DNA from: Terana coerulea | Lineage: Eukaryota > Basidiomycota > Agaricomycetes > Polyporales > Phanerochaetaceae | Assembly (NCBI GenBank): GCA_024811115.1 | Contig: JAKOGH010000851.1 | Location: 62,001-126,000, forward strand | Length of the DNA: 64,000 bases | Direction of reading: 5' to 3' | Shown here: positions 34,371-46,300 of the stretch, piece by piece | How the letters are laid out: each line of letters opens with the position of its first letter | Position numbering within the stretch: the stretch's first letter is position 1 | Notes under the pieces: model-generated | The model's database searches: none | What the model was told of the DNA's origin: nothing | Seen by the model: only the letters and a program-made list of their open reading frames with translations | Position numbers and translations under genes: made by a program

Positions 34371-36537
34371 ATGAAGGTCGCCATTGTCGGTTCCGGCGTT
34401 TCGGGGCTGGCCGCAACGTGGGTATGTCTTGAGCTGTGTGCAGGTGGTCACCGAATACTTACCGCTTACCAGGTGCTCAACGAATTCAGTGAACATGAAG
34501 TACATCTCTACGAGGCCGACGGGCGTACTGGTGGTCACGCAAACACGGTTAACTTCGTACAGCCCGGAAAGAAGGGTGCTGTACCGGTGGACGTCGATAC
34601 GTAAGTCTGTCCGTCTCTGAAACCTCACAGCACTCGCTCAGACATGTCCGCAGGGGCTTTGTACGTGTCCCCTTCCAGCGAACTGACTTGAAACTTAACT
34701 CGCGGTAGATCGTCTTCAACCCAAGCACATACCCCAACTTCTTGCGCTTCCTCTCTATGTACCCTAGGTTGAAGTCCGCCATCTTACCGACCGAAATGAC
34801 CTTCAGCGTCTCTCGCGACCGCGGCAAGTTCGAGTGGGCGGGCAAGTCGCTCGCGTCGGTGTTCTGTCAGGTCGCGCGGGTGCTGGACAAGGACATGTGG
34901 CGAATGTTGTATGATATCTTGCGTTTCAATGCGTGCGCGAGAAGACTGGTCATGCGCACAGGAAAGAATGAGGACGTCGATGGGAATCTGTCCATTGGCG
35001 AGTATCTTGAGAAGGAGGGGTACTCGGACGCGTTTAAAGACAACTATTTGATTGTGAGTCCTATATACCTTTATGGTGCGCTCGAGGAGCCTAATCTAAG
35101 GCAGCCTATGACCGCAGCTATCTGGAGCACTCCTCCAGACAAGTGCGCCCTCGATTTCCCCGCGCGCACGTTGGTATGATCCTCTTTCAATGCATATATC
35201 AACTGAAAGCTGACTATGCGTCTCAGATTCAATTTCTGAACAACCACCACCTGCTCCAGGTTATAGGCAAGCCCTCGTGGTTGACTCTACGCGGCGGCAG
35301 GTGAGGTTGTCCAATTTTTCAACAAGCTCATAACTCAAACATCTTGTGATCAGCCGAGTGTATGTGGACCACATCGTCTCACGTCTCCCGTCTCCACAAG
35401 TACACCTCAACTCCCCAGTGAACGCGATCTCCACTTCCGCATCTACCTCTCCAACACATCCTTCCTCATCGGTGTTGACGCATGAAGTCCGACTGCAGAC
35501 TGCTTCCGGCGAGACGGACACCTTCGACCACGTCATCCTTGCCTGCCACGCCGACACGGCCCTCGAAATGCTCCGGAGAGGCGACGGTTTGACGGAGGGC
35601 GAAGAAGACGTGCTCGGAAGGTTCAAATTCAGTCAAAACGAGGCGGTGTTGCATTCTGACGTGCGGGTACGTGCAGATCGAAAATACCCCGACGAGCACC
35701 AGTAGACTAACATACGTTGCAGCTGATGCCGACACGCACGGTAGCTTGGTCTTGCTGGAATTACCTTACGTACTCCGAAGTCGACCAAGTGACGGGTCAG
35801 AAAAGGGCCAACGTAGACCGAGTGGCGCTGTGAGTTTATCTGTGCACGTTCGCCGACAAATACTCACATCTTCCCCGCAGAACATGTGAGACTCCGCCGT
35901 TCACGAAATATGTTCCGCTAAATCAACTTGCAGATTGGATGAATGACTTACAGCACATTCCAATGGCCGACCATGGCCCGGTGCTGGTGACGCTTAATCC
36001 GCCGTTCTCGCCCAAACCAGAGTTGACTGTCGGGCGGTACAAGTACGACCATCCCGTTATCGACACGCAGGTCCGTAGCGCAGCACACCGCGTATCCTAT
36101 TTGTATTCGGGCGCGTCGCTGATCATTCTTCTCATCCAGGCAATTCACGCCCAAACCATCATGCCCACGATCCAGAATACCCGCGGAATCTCGTACGCCG
36201 GCGCATGGCTTAATTACGGTTTCCATGAAGATGGATTCACGGCAGGTTTGAGAGCTGCTCTGCATCTTCAAGGTGTGCTTATATGATTCATGATAATTTT
36301 ATCATCTGCATACTGACATCTACGAATCCACAGAGGTCGCTCCGAATGGTCCCACAATACGTTTGCCTTTCGACGTTCAAGACGCGGACCTCGAACCACA
36401 ATACGCCCCCGCTGCTGCCTTTTTCGACTTTTTTTGAGCAGTCAGGGCTACGGGCTCTGGTTGGATGGACCTTCACGCTCGTGCTGGACCCTTTGGTATC
36501 TGTGTTGATTTTCTTCATATCTGCGTTTGCGAGGTAG
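34371..36537 (+). CDS. FAD-dependent amine-oxidase-like protein
   Basis: Starts MKVAIVGSGVSGLAATW with the GxGxxG dinucleotide fold; the next exon gives HEVHLYEADGRTGGHANTVN. Further parts: GFIVFNPSTYPNFLRFLSM, CALDFPARTLIQFLNNHHLL, SRVYVDHIVSRL, DHVILACHADTALEMLRR, SFVRL-type HSDVRLMPTRTVAWSCWNY, YWMNDLQHIP, GPVLVTLNPPF and GISYAGAWLNYGFHEDGF. This is the FAD/NAD(P) amine-oxidase class (COG2907-like), often found near lipid-modifying enzymes. About ten short introns. A 5-nt exon at 35881-35885 is needed to read VALTYWMNDL. A T7 run (36429-36435) has one base too many for the frame DFFEQSGLRAL, so the 3' end carries an indel. The C-terminal hydrophobic segment (LVGWTFTLVLDPLVSVLIF) could anchor it to a membrane. 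Confidence 0.8.
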
Positions 36538-36645
36538 TCCTTCCTGCGCCTGGCTATTGGCAGTTACTGTGGTGAGCAAAATCATACGTTGCGAATGCAG
36601 AGTACTCACTTAGCCTCTGTACATACCAGCTGCTACAATGTATTC

Positions 36646-37370
36646 ATATGCTCGCGAAGAGCTGTTTTCCAAAAATTGGTTTGACCCAACAGCCGAAGAG
36701 TAGCCCGAGCATGGTTACGCAGCAGCTCTCCGCTACGCACCTCGTGCAGCACAAAATGGCAAGGTTATCCTGCAGCGAGCATTGCTCCTCGTGCGCCTGG
36801 CATCAGCCTCAGTGGGAGCATATCTTAGTGTCATGCTCGTGACGAACACCCGAGCAATAGCCAAAGGCAAGCCCCCGACCTTGTACCAAGGTGCTGCTAC
36901 CGATCGCTAGCGATTGCACCGAGAACCAAGGCTGGGACTTGCTATCTAGGTGTACGGTGGCCTCGCCCGAGCATGACATATGCCTCCAAAACACTGATGT
37001 TGCCGAGGTGACTGCTGCGCAGCGACCGGGCGTCGATAAGGCGATGCGTGTTCGTGCAGAGATGAATATGCCACAGCCTGACGACGCACCTGGCCCGCTC
37101 GCCCAACTCTCCTGCGCACTCTGCGCATCCTCGGGCATCGTCGAGCGGGCGTGTGCGCGTCGTGTCTTGCCATTGGTAGGCGCAGTCTTTTAGACTGGAT
37201 GCGGTAGGCTGGAAGGCTCGGGCATCCTGTCCGCGAGGCGGGACGCACGGGGCGTCTTGTGTGTTGCGGGCGACGCAGTCTCGCGGCTGGTGGGGTGAGG
37301 AGAAAAGGAGGTGCGTTGATACGGCTTGGTTTTATGCTGCCAGAGGCCGTTCCCACGGTTGCTTAACTTT
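36646..37370 (+). repeat. degenerate direct repeat, copy 1
   Basis: Ends are repeated at 37809-38585: ATGCTCGCGAAGAGC followed by TTCCAAAAATTG-type sequence, and GGCTGGAAGGCTCGGGC near 37208 against GGCTGGAAGTCTCGGGC near 38432. The middle parts are not clearly alike. No gene recognised inside. Confidence 0.5.
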
Positions 37371-37808
37371 GCTCTGATAGGTGTATGGATTTCTAGTTTG
37401 CCTGGCGCACCGTCGCCGTAACCGACGATATGTTGGCTATTGCTGGACTTCAACGCACGTGCCTTTTGACAGCCGATAGGATAGAGTTGATGGAGGGAAA
37501 TGGCAATGGACTGTGCTAATACAGTGAGTCCGCACATTCACATAACGACAGAATAACCTCCTAATATTGAATTCGTAGAATACACGGCTTACTTCTACGA
37601 CATACATCATTGTAGTTTGTCTGCGCAACTCGCGGCACGACGCGACGGTCCCTCAGTCTTCCTTTGGTCAAGCCCTCGAAATCCCAATCCGCCACTGAGC
37701 GACTGTACGCCGCTTGTATGCTAGTTTGACGTGGTAAGCATCAATGTCCAAATTTCGTTGAACGCACATACCAGATCTGATATATTGCCGCCACTATAAT
37801 AGCTGGGC

Positions 37809-38585
37809 ATGCTCGCGAAGAGCAAGGTTCCAAAAATTGCGCCTTAACCCAACCGCCAAAGAGTAGCCCGAGCTGTGATGCACAGCGACTTACGCGCCAC
37901 GCCTCGCGCACGACACTGAATGGCAAGAGCTCCGCAGGCAACACTCGCACCTCGTGTGTCCGACACTGGTATCCATGCTATGTTTCGTGGTTTCTACAGG
38001 GCGTGGTACTCCTTTAGGCGGACCCCGAAAGACAACCCCTCCGTGCAAACGGCACCGCGGGTATGCATGCAAAGCCTGTGCAAACAGCGCGCCACCTTCG
38101 GCACAAAGCTAGGCAATCGGCGGAGAACCCTTCAAGAAACCGATTTCCCTGTAGTAGGCCACTGCAACTGGAGCTGCGCCGCCACTATTGCAGCGGAAGG
38201 ACACCGATAGAGCGAGTGTGAGCCTGCGTGGGGCACCTTACCAACGCCTGAAGACGCGTTGTACCCGCTGTCGCCCAGCTCTTCTGCACGTCCACCCCCT
38301 CCGTAAAGGTGGACAGCATCCCCGGACGACGTTGAGGGGCTCGTGTGACCACTTTGCACGATGGCTAGTGGTGCGCCTCGCCTTCGTCGGTTACAAAACA
38401 CGACGGAGTCTTCTCGACTCGGCTCGGTAGGCTGGAAGTCTCGGGCCTCCTGCTCGCGGGGAGAACGCGCAGGGCGTTCTGTACGTGGCGAGCGGCGCGA
38501 ACTCGAGGCGGTGGGTTTGTGAGGAAGGACGGTAAAGGCTCTCTTGGTTTTGTGCATTCGCCGGGCTGTCGAGCTTCCCACGTTG
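37809..38585 (+). repeat. degenerate direct repeat, copy 2
   Basis: Second unit of the repeat starting at 36646, with the same outer landmarks and similar length. Short ORFs inside are not family-like. Between the two copies (37371-37808) nothing is recognised. Confidence 0.5.
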
Positions 38586-38968
38586 GATCACTTTGGATGC
38601 ACGGTGAATTCAGTTTGTGTCGCGTCAGATGGGAAGTTGCATATTGTATTCGTTGAGTCTCACGGGACTGCACATGTGACGACTGCGAGACTACATTCTC
38701 GGAAAGCTTAATATGGCGCGCCTCCCGTTGCCCAGCGACGAAGCTTCAATATTCAATATTCAATCCTCAGGCCATTGTCGGGCAAAGGGCCAAATGTCTT
38801 GCACATGAAGTCCCTCCAGATGGGGATCATCTAACCGCATAAAACACAAACACAAGACTAACATTGTTACTGTATTTTCACTGTTACATTTGAGTTGTGG
38901 CGTACGGAGGCCATCACAACATAAGGATTACAAGACATTCAGCCAAGTTGAGCGAGTTTATGGCCATC

Positions 38969-39450
38969 TCAGGCAGCGGCTTTGATGATGAACTCTTTGC
39001 CGGTGTTGCCAGAGTCGCCGAATACTATTCCACCAAGTCATTAGCTCACGGCCGAGTAGAACATAGACAAATAAACTTACGGACGATGGCGTAGTTATCG
39101 CCAGGAGCGGTAGTAGCGGGAACCGTGACGGACACGCAACCTGCGCGAAGGTCGAATCCCTTGGCCAAAGGATGGTCTACGGCCGAGAGATACAACGATC
39201 AATCGCCGTCTGTCGGTCGAAGAGTGGGAAGACTTACCGGCGTCGAGGCGGCCGCCCTGTGCGAGCACGACGCTAGACCCATTGCTAATACTCTCAGGAG
39301 CGTCAGAGGTTTCCCTATAGGATAAAAATAAGCACGATGCGCGCGTCCATTACAGTGACGGAATGCCCCACCAGGTGACGTCATGGTGCCGCCGGCGGTC
39401 CAGACAGCGCCGGTGGTAGGAGTGAGGATCTTGGGGCTCCAGACAGTCAT
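38969..39450 (-). CDS. Kre9/Knh1-like small protein without signal peptide
   Basis: Starts MTVWSPKILTPTTGAVWTAG. VWSPKIxxPTxGxVW is the N-terminal motif of the Kre9/Knh1 (Ser-Thr-rich cell-wall synthesis) domain. The following exons read SDAPESISNGSSVVLAQGGR, DHPLAKGFDLRAGCVSVTVP and VFGDSGNTGKEFIIKAAA, stop 38969-38971. Unlike its neighbours it starts at the domain, with no hydrophobic leader. A TATATAA on this strand (39522-39528), 72 bp upstream of the ATG, supports this start. Exon 1 seems one G short at about 39378-39383 (GTMTVTW expected). Kre9-type proteins work in beta-1,6-glucan assembly in yeast; in agaricomycetes short versions are numerous and of unknown function. Confidence 0.7.
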
Positions 39451-39521
39451 GGTCGATAGATACTAGTGCGAGTGAAGGGGGTGTTTGAGCTTATGGAGAC
39501 GATGGAGAAAATCCTCCTGGG

Positions 39522-39528
39522 TTATATA
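39522..39528 (-). promoter_or_regulatory. TATA-like box of leaderless Kre9-like gene
   Basis: TATATAA on the minus strand 72 bp before the ATG at 39450. It supports transcription starting just upstream of the domain, without room for a signal-peptide exon. Confidence 0.5.
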
Positions 39529-41394
39529 GGCCAAACCCGTCGCTGGCGACTCGCCGTTCGCGGCAGTCGTTCTTCCGCCGCGTAACATAACGCGACCCCA
39601 TTGTGAAGAGACGTCATAGAACATAACGAATGAGGTTCTATCCCGCATTTATGAAGGTGTACATCAGCGAAGAACATGCTCAGACGTACTGCAGACGCAC
39701 CAATGTCACGAGGAACATGGGGGATATGCCCAAGAACAACGGCGAAAGCTACACTCCGGGCTTCTGATGATGAAGGTTCCCGTTGGCGAAAGCCTTGTAC
39801 TGTAGACCCTCGCTTGGGGCGTCTTGCATATATGCAGCCATCGTCATTTGGTAGAGACAGACCAGTAGCCGGATTGCCGTGATTCGACTGTCCAGTTTCG
39901 CAGACCCGCAGCTTCGGAGAGCTTGTCGTTCGAAGCGAGGTGACTGGGTATGAGTTTGGCGCCAACTCAAAAGGTTGCACCACTCATGATCGTGCGACGA
40001 GCTCTAAGTTCCACAGCGTAAGGTCCTCGCCGCCATGATGAACTTGAATTGGTAGAGGCATGACGGTCATGGTCGGCGCGATAGGTACGCCGGTTGCTGG
40101 TCTGCATGGCGAGTCTTGGCTCTTCTACACGGAGCAGCTCATCAGCAGTGAGTTTGAGAAAATATACATGCGTATTGCTTACGTTCGAGTGGGTATTGAA
40201 CTCAGACTTATTTCGCATGGTGGTGGTTCTTCTCCGACTTGCAGAGCCGCATGTTCGCGCGTTGCCGGGCGCCGCTTTGATCTGTCAGTCTTACAAGCGC
40301 CCATTACTCAACTTGTACAGCCAAGTTGCAGCCAAGAGTGACACTCGACCGACATCCCAGCGAGGAGGAGAGGACAAGTTCACGAAAGACAACGAATTGT
40401 GCAGATTGTGTTTACATGGTATACGAGACGAAACGTCGGTGTATAGCGATTGCTCCATATTTCTGGTCAACTGAACTTGACAGACTTCTACAAGCGATAG
40501 CCTATATTGTCAGCTAGGCACATGCGGCAGCAAAGCAGACGTTGTGCTCACCCAAACATCAAATTGACGAAGCTTAACACGCTCCCCAACAAGTGAAGGA
40601 ACGTGATGGTATGGTTCACAACGATGGAGATACGGCACGCCCGCTGAGACGACAAATTGCTGGGCCGATTTGTGGTGGGAATATATCGGAGATCGACGGG
40701 GAGTACGTCCGCCGAACCTCTTCTGGACATCCAGCAAAAACATGGAGACGATGCTCGTATTGAGTCCAGCTGTAGATATAGGTGTCAGTATTTCTAAGTG
40801 AGCAACAGGATCAAATGACACACCTCAAAGTGGACCACAGAAACTCTTCAGCCGGGAGACGGCTCGTGGCTTGATTTGGAGCGCAACGTTAGAAGCGCGT
40901 CCACCATTGACGCCAGCGAGCGAGGGTTGTCCCCGGGAACAACGACAGGTCAAGAGTAGGCTGAGTTTAGTTTTGGAGACCCTGAGGTCCCCAAGCCACA
41001 ATTGCACTTAATGGCACATTCCACTTGGTGAAGCGACAAGTTGGAATGCCGCACGCTGCGCGCAGCTGTTCATACACCTCGCTACTGCACGAGAGACCTG
41101 TGAACAGAAAGCAGCCGCCTGATGCAGTAACTACTGCCCAGGCAAAGCCACCGCCGCCCGAGTCCCATTGGCAGAGCCACGAAAGAAGGCGTGATGCAGC
41201 CGGGAGCGGTCACTGGAAGGTGCCAAGTCCTCGCGACGCTTTTTCAACACCTCCGTCCATCCCTCAATGTAGGATGGGACGATACATATGATGAACAAGT
41301 CCACCAGATGTATCGTCCGATCCTACAGATCTTTGATGCTCGCCACAGCTGGGGGACCCTGGCTGCAGCATTGAACTGGAGGTGACATTTCTGG
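39529..41394. other. gene-poor stretch
   Basis: About 1.9 kb without a gene I can support. ORFs of up to 160 aa overlap in several frames without family resemblance. Confidence 0.4.
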
Positions 41395-41550
41395 TCACGC
41401 CGCTCCGCCCCTTAGGACGGGCTCCAGCTCGGAGCGATCTGGGAGGACTAGAATTCTCAGGCCTTGGCCCGCTTGTGAGTGGGGCTGCATGAGCAGCCTG
41501 TATGGAACGAGCGTTGTGGCCTTCGACCTGTCGTGGTTGGAGAAGAGAGT
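41395..41550 (+). repeat. R1-like repeat fragment, copy D
   Basis: Diverged match to about 12335-12475: CGCTCCGCCCCTTAGGACGG against CGCTCCGCCCGTTAAGGCGG, then GAATTCTCAGGCC against GAATCCTCAGACC, and CGACCTGTCGTGG against GGGCTGTCGTGAG. Same orientation as copy A. Confidence 0.5.
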
Positions 41551-41845
41551 GTGCACGCAGCCTAGAGAGGTTTATAAGCCTTCGATAGTGTTCGCACAGG
41601 TTCGAACCTAATCAACCCGACCTGTAAGGGCACTGCGTCCCACGCAGTATGTGGGGCGCTTTTCGTAGTGAATATAACAATCTGTGCACGGAGTGGATTT
41701 ATCAGATGAGGGCAGTATGGTCACGACCTTGATACTTTCATTGTTCACATCAAGACTTCAGCCTGGATTGAACATGTGCATAGTGTCAAGCAACGCGTTG
41801 TTATACCCGAGAATATACATCAACTAGCGCACGGAAGGATAACGC

Positions 41846-42377
41846 TTAGTTACTAGTGATAGTGAACTCTGGGCCGAAGTTACTAGAGTCGCCAAAGACT
41901 GAAGGGGAGATTGAGCACGAGCTCGGAGCTAATGGACATTCACGGAGGATGGTACTCACGAAGCACCGAATAATCGTCCGCGGGCTCAACGTCTGGGGCT
42001 ACGACCGTAACCCAGCCTTGTCTGAGCGGAAAGTTGCTTGCGAGTGCAGTAGCTACTCAAAATTCAGTTCAGCTATAATTTCCGAATAGGAGAGAAACAT
42101 ACTAAAGTTAGCTATGAAATTCTTCGCGAGCCAAGCATGCCCTAGGGAGTCGGTGATATTGACCGGAGGGTTGCTCGCATCCCTAGATGGCGACACGTCA
42201 GTCCTGTGTGACCACTGAAGGTAATATTGAGATGTACCAGGTGATGTTATAGATTCGCCCAGAGACCCAGACGGCTCCAGCATGAGGTTCAATGACAGGA
42301 GGGATCCACAGGTCGGCAGAAACACCAAGGACAAGAGAGGCGAAAGCAGACGACAGAAGTGAGCTGGAGAAGCGCAT
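41846..42377 (-). CDS. Kre9/Knh1-like small secreted protein
   Basis: Starts MRFSSSLLSSAFASLVLGVS, a signal peptide likely cut after VSA, then DLWIPPVIEPHAGAVW (domain start), RIYNITW, and after an intron TDVSPSRDASNPPVNITDSL. Later exons give VAPDVEPADDYSVL and VFGDSSNFGPEFTITSN to the stop at 41846-41848. About 120 residues; secretion is predicted from the leader. The C-terminal VFGDSSN-x-x-PEFTI motif is shared with the other four family members in this window. The middle exon border near 42105 is not certain. No lesions seen. The beta-1,6-glucan role known for yeast Kre9 cannot be assumed. Confidence 0.7.
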
Positions 42378-43353
42378 TGCAGAGGAGTTGAGGACCGAGA
42401 ACTGCTGTCTATCACTGCAACAACATTTCACGATTTATAGCTCGCCAGATGATGCATTGAAGAATTGTGTTCGTCGATCTGGGCCCTTGTCTGACAGTTT
42501 ACCTCCGGTTACAAGCTGTACGCGGGGATCCATAGCCGTAAGCCGTGAAATGCCTGTCCCACCGGAGTCGAAGCTTGTACGAGTCACATTTACAGCGCGC
42601 TATCCTTGGTCTTATTTTGCGGGAATCCATAGGACGGCGGAAGAGAGTCCCTGCTATCTTGGCAGGTACTTTCGCCGGTACAGGTTCTAGAGACGGAAGT
42701 TGTGCATTGAATTACGCGCAATAGAACCAATCCGTTGACAACGAACGAATGGAAGGAGGTAATTTTGGCTTGTATAATGCCGGCACTTTGGAGCCAGCTC
42801 AGGACGAGCAACTACTGCCGGCCCGGGTCGGAGTCGGATAAGTCGGAAAGATAGTTGGATCGTACTCTTGTATCACTTTTGCCTTACCATGAGCACCAAG
42901 GCTGCAAAATCTCAGCAGTATAAGGCGAGGTGGATCAGAACGAAGACACAGGTAGAGGCTGGGTAGAGGTGTAAGGAAAAGATGATGGGGCGTCCTCCAT
43001 CCAGCCTGAGGTGGTAACGTAGACGCCCAGGGCTTGTATGATCAGATTCATAAACCGGACTCATGATCAGTCTTCCTTCAAGTTGCCTCCTCGCTCGAAT
43101 ACTGACCGGGAGCAGTCTGAGTCGAGAGCATGGGGTCTGTCGAGCAAGTGCAACATCCCACCGAGAACCAATGCGCCGGGCATTCGATACGAATGAAGCT
43201 CTGATATTTGAGTAATAGTACAATTGCACGACGCGACAATGAATAGCAATGACGATAACGGACAGAAAAATAGCAATCCACAGATTGAATAATGTGATAG
43301 GACAAACCAAATACACTAGAAGAAATGTAGAATATGTACATCGCATCAATGTG
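42378..43353. other. intergenic, nothing recognised
   Basis: About 980 bp between a Kre9-like gene start and the Rif1 3' end. Short ORFs only. Confidence 0.45.
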
Positions 43354-46300
43354 TTAGATGCGAGACGTGCCAAGAACAGCAAAAGGCTGGCGTGCTGAGC
43401 GCACGCTTAGGGGCGATGCCTTGAAAGAGGCCCTTGTTCTCTTCTGCGACATGCGAGCCACTCGTTCCGTCGTTGGGCTGACACTCATGTTCGAGTCGTC
43501 GCTGCCGGGCTCGCTATCGAAGTCGTCGATTTCCCTCACGCGGCGAAGGGCAGGAGAGACCAGGCGATGGGGAGTGACAACCCCGATGAAGCGGTGAGGG
43601 TCGTCATCAGAGGACGGAGGAGCGAAGGAATGAGGCGAAACAGGGCTTTCCATCATTATAGAGTCATCTACACAAAAGATCCTTGGTTAGCGTGCTCATT
43701 GTCGATCAGAAGAGACAACTCACCACTGCCCATAGCCTGCATCTCTCGCAGCCTCCTTAGAGGCGAGTCGAGTGACGAAGACAGACTGTCAATCTCGTCC
43801 TCATCCACCTCGGCCCTCTTGCGCTGCCCCGCGATGATGGTCGAACGTTCCAACAAGGTCTCAGGAAGCGAGTGGGTGCGAATCCTCTTCGCGGCGGGAA
43901 AGCTAAGCTCGTAACTCTTAGTGGAGCCAAGTTTCGCAGACGACTGAGTCCTACGGAGGTCCCTCTCTCGCAAAGGGGGCTTGCACGACAGAGATGGAGC
44001 CTCGGATACGTCAAAGCTGACAGTCTTGCGCATGACCTCGCGCAAGGTCGGGACTTCCACAGCTTCTAAGAAGACGCCCTTGCGCTTCCGACCTCGGGGA
44101 GCATCCTGAACGATATTGGACTTTTCAACAGTTGCCTTCGAAGTCGAAGGAACGGCAGAAATAGGCTTAGATGATAGTGTCGATTGTGCGTCCAGGAGCA
44201 GGTTCACCCTGAGATCGCCAGCCGAGTTGCGCATGAGGAAAGGCGGCAGCTCTTTCCGTGCCCGTTTGCGACTGTCCCCGATGTCTTCATGGTCTTCCGT
44301 ATCAAAAGATCTCTTGCCCAGAACGGAACCAGTGGAAGCCATAGGCGACCGCAGGGCGATACGATCCACCACCGAAGCGATGTTGCCGATGTTGCGCAGA
44401 GGAGACGCATTTTCCTTGTCAGCGCCGCGCACGGCTGATCCTGGCGTACGCCTCCTCGGAGTGAGGGGCGACCTGGTGGGCGAGCTTGGCGGGGACTCGA
44501 CGATAAACAGGGGGCCCATAGGGCGGACAGGCGAAGAGGACTTGTGAGGGCGAGAGGGGGTGACTGGTCGCGCCACCGACGTCGGTGTTATCGGGCACGG
44601 AAGCTCTTGTAGCTCATGGATTGATCGTGGTGGGGAGCGCAGGAGAAACGGCGCAGCGAGGCTTCCGGATGAAGAGGCCTCAGGCAACATAGGCACGTCG
44701 TCCGCCGGCTCCTGTAGGAGATGGCCCTCGACTTCTTCTGCGTCGCTCAGCTCGATCTTCTCGTCCTCCGCAGGTGCAACGAGGCCGACGGCTTGCAGGC
44801 AGGTATTGATCTTTTCCGACCATCCGTCCTCTGGGGCAGAAACAGATGCGTACGTTGTTTCCCATAGGCTCAGGAAAGACCCCGCAACGCATTCAGGCTT
44901 GTCGTCTCGTCCGATGAAGGCAGACTCCATCAACGAAGAGAGCTTCTCAAGTGTCTCCCGCTTTCGCGGGCATGCTTAGCGCGACTGTTGTGCTTGTCTC
45001 GTAGACTGCCGCAATGTCCAGCTCATATTCCTCTTCAGTGAGAGCCCGGGTCTCGTCAGAAACCCAGTGGGACAAGCCGCCCTGCACCAGTTCCAAGAAC
45101 TGTTCGATGAGCTCAGGTGGGCAGGCATCCATCGCCCGAATAACCGTGCGTAGTAGCCAGATGCAGGGCAGCTTGTGGAGCACGATCGGCGGATATGCGC
45201 TTGTGAGGGTGTCGTTTACCAGCTCGCACAGGGAGACCGGGATAGCCCGAGCATCCGTGATGTCGAGATGTGATAGTAGTAGGTCGGAAATGCGGATGGA
45301 GGACAGTAGGCTGAGGGCGCCGCTCGGAGCGATGATGGCGGCAACCTGGTCCAGAACTGAAATCGAGTCAACGCCATAGTCCAGAGCTCGGTCGACGGTG
45401 AGACGCAGGAATGATTCCCACGTGTCGAGGTCGTCATTAGACATATCCCATGCATTGGCGTCCCTATATGCGCCCTATTTAGTACCGTCACGACTGCAAT
45501 CAAGACATTGCTTACAAGAAAGGTGCGCCCAGGAGCACAATGGCGCCCTCCCAGCTGGTGCGTTCCTCCCTCCACTTCTGGACAAAATTCGCCCATACCG
45601 TGCACTTGACGTTGTCAGTCCACGTATTGCCCCTCCGCCGCGAGCTGCTCTTCATGCCCCAAAACGCCAGCATCTCCTCTTCGCTGCACACTTGAATCAC
45701 CTCCGCACAGAAATAAGCCCAGTTCGCGCGCACGTCGTCTGGCAACTCCATATTAACGACAAGGTCCGACTCCTTGCGGTCCAGCACGGTCAGCAGCCGC
45801 TCTGCCTGGTCCACGAGATGCGGCGCGGGGAAGATCGTTTGCAAGCGGCGCCAGAGTTCACGTACGAGTCGCAGCTTGAGGCCGGCCTTCCAGCGGTATG
45901 GTGGCAGAATTTCCTCCTCAGCCTCCTTCGTTGGAAGCGTCGGAAGGATCATATCCAAGTCTTCCGCACTCTTGCCGCTTAGATCTAGCTTCTCATTCCT
46001 GAGAATGAGGATGAGGATATTGGTGGCGCGTTGAGCGAGATCCGCAAGCGCGGCCTCGGGATTGGTCTCGCCTATGCGCATATAGTCAGCTTATAGCCGC
46101 CACTCCATGGCATACATAAGTTAAGATACATACCCTGGATGACAGAAACATTAGCAGTCCATAGGCCCGACCATATATCGAGCATCTCAGTCTAACGCAT
46201 TGCCTAAGTCAGAGATACGATGAAAACGAAGGCTATGCGCGCACCGGAAAAGGCTCGTTCCACGAGCAGACGAGACTAGCCAAGCCTTCCTTCCATATAT

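Noticed and set aside
41595..41612. GGTTCGAACC palindrome as a possible tRNA T-loop
   Set aside because: No stems, A box or acceptor around it; chance palindrome.
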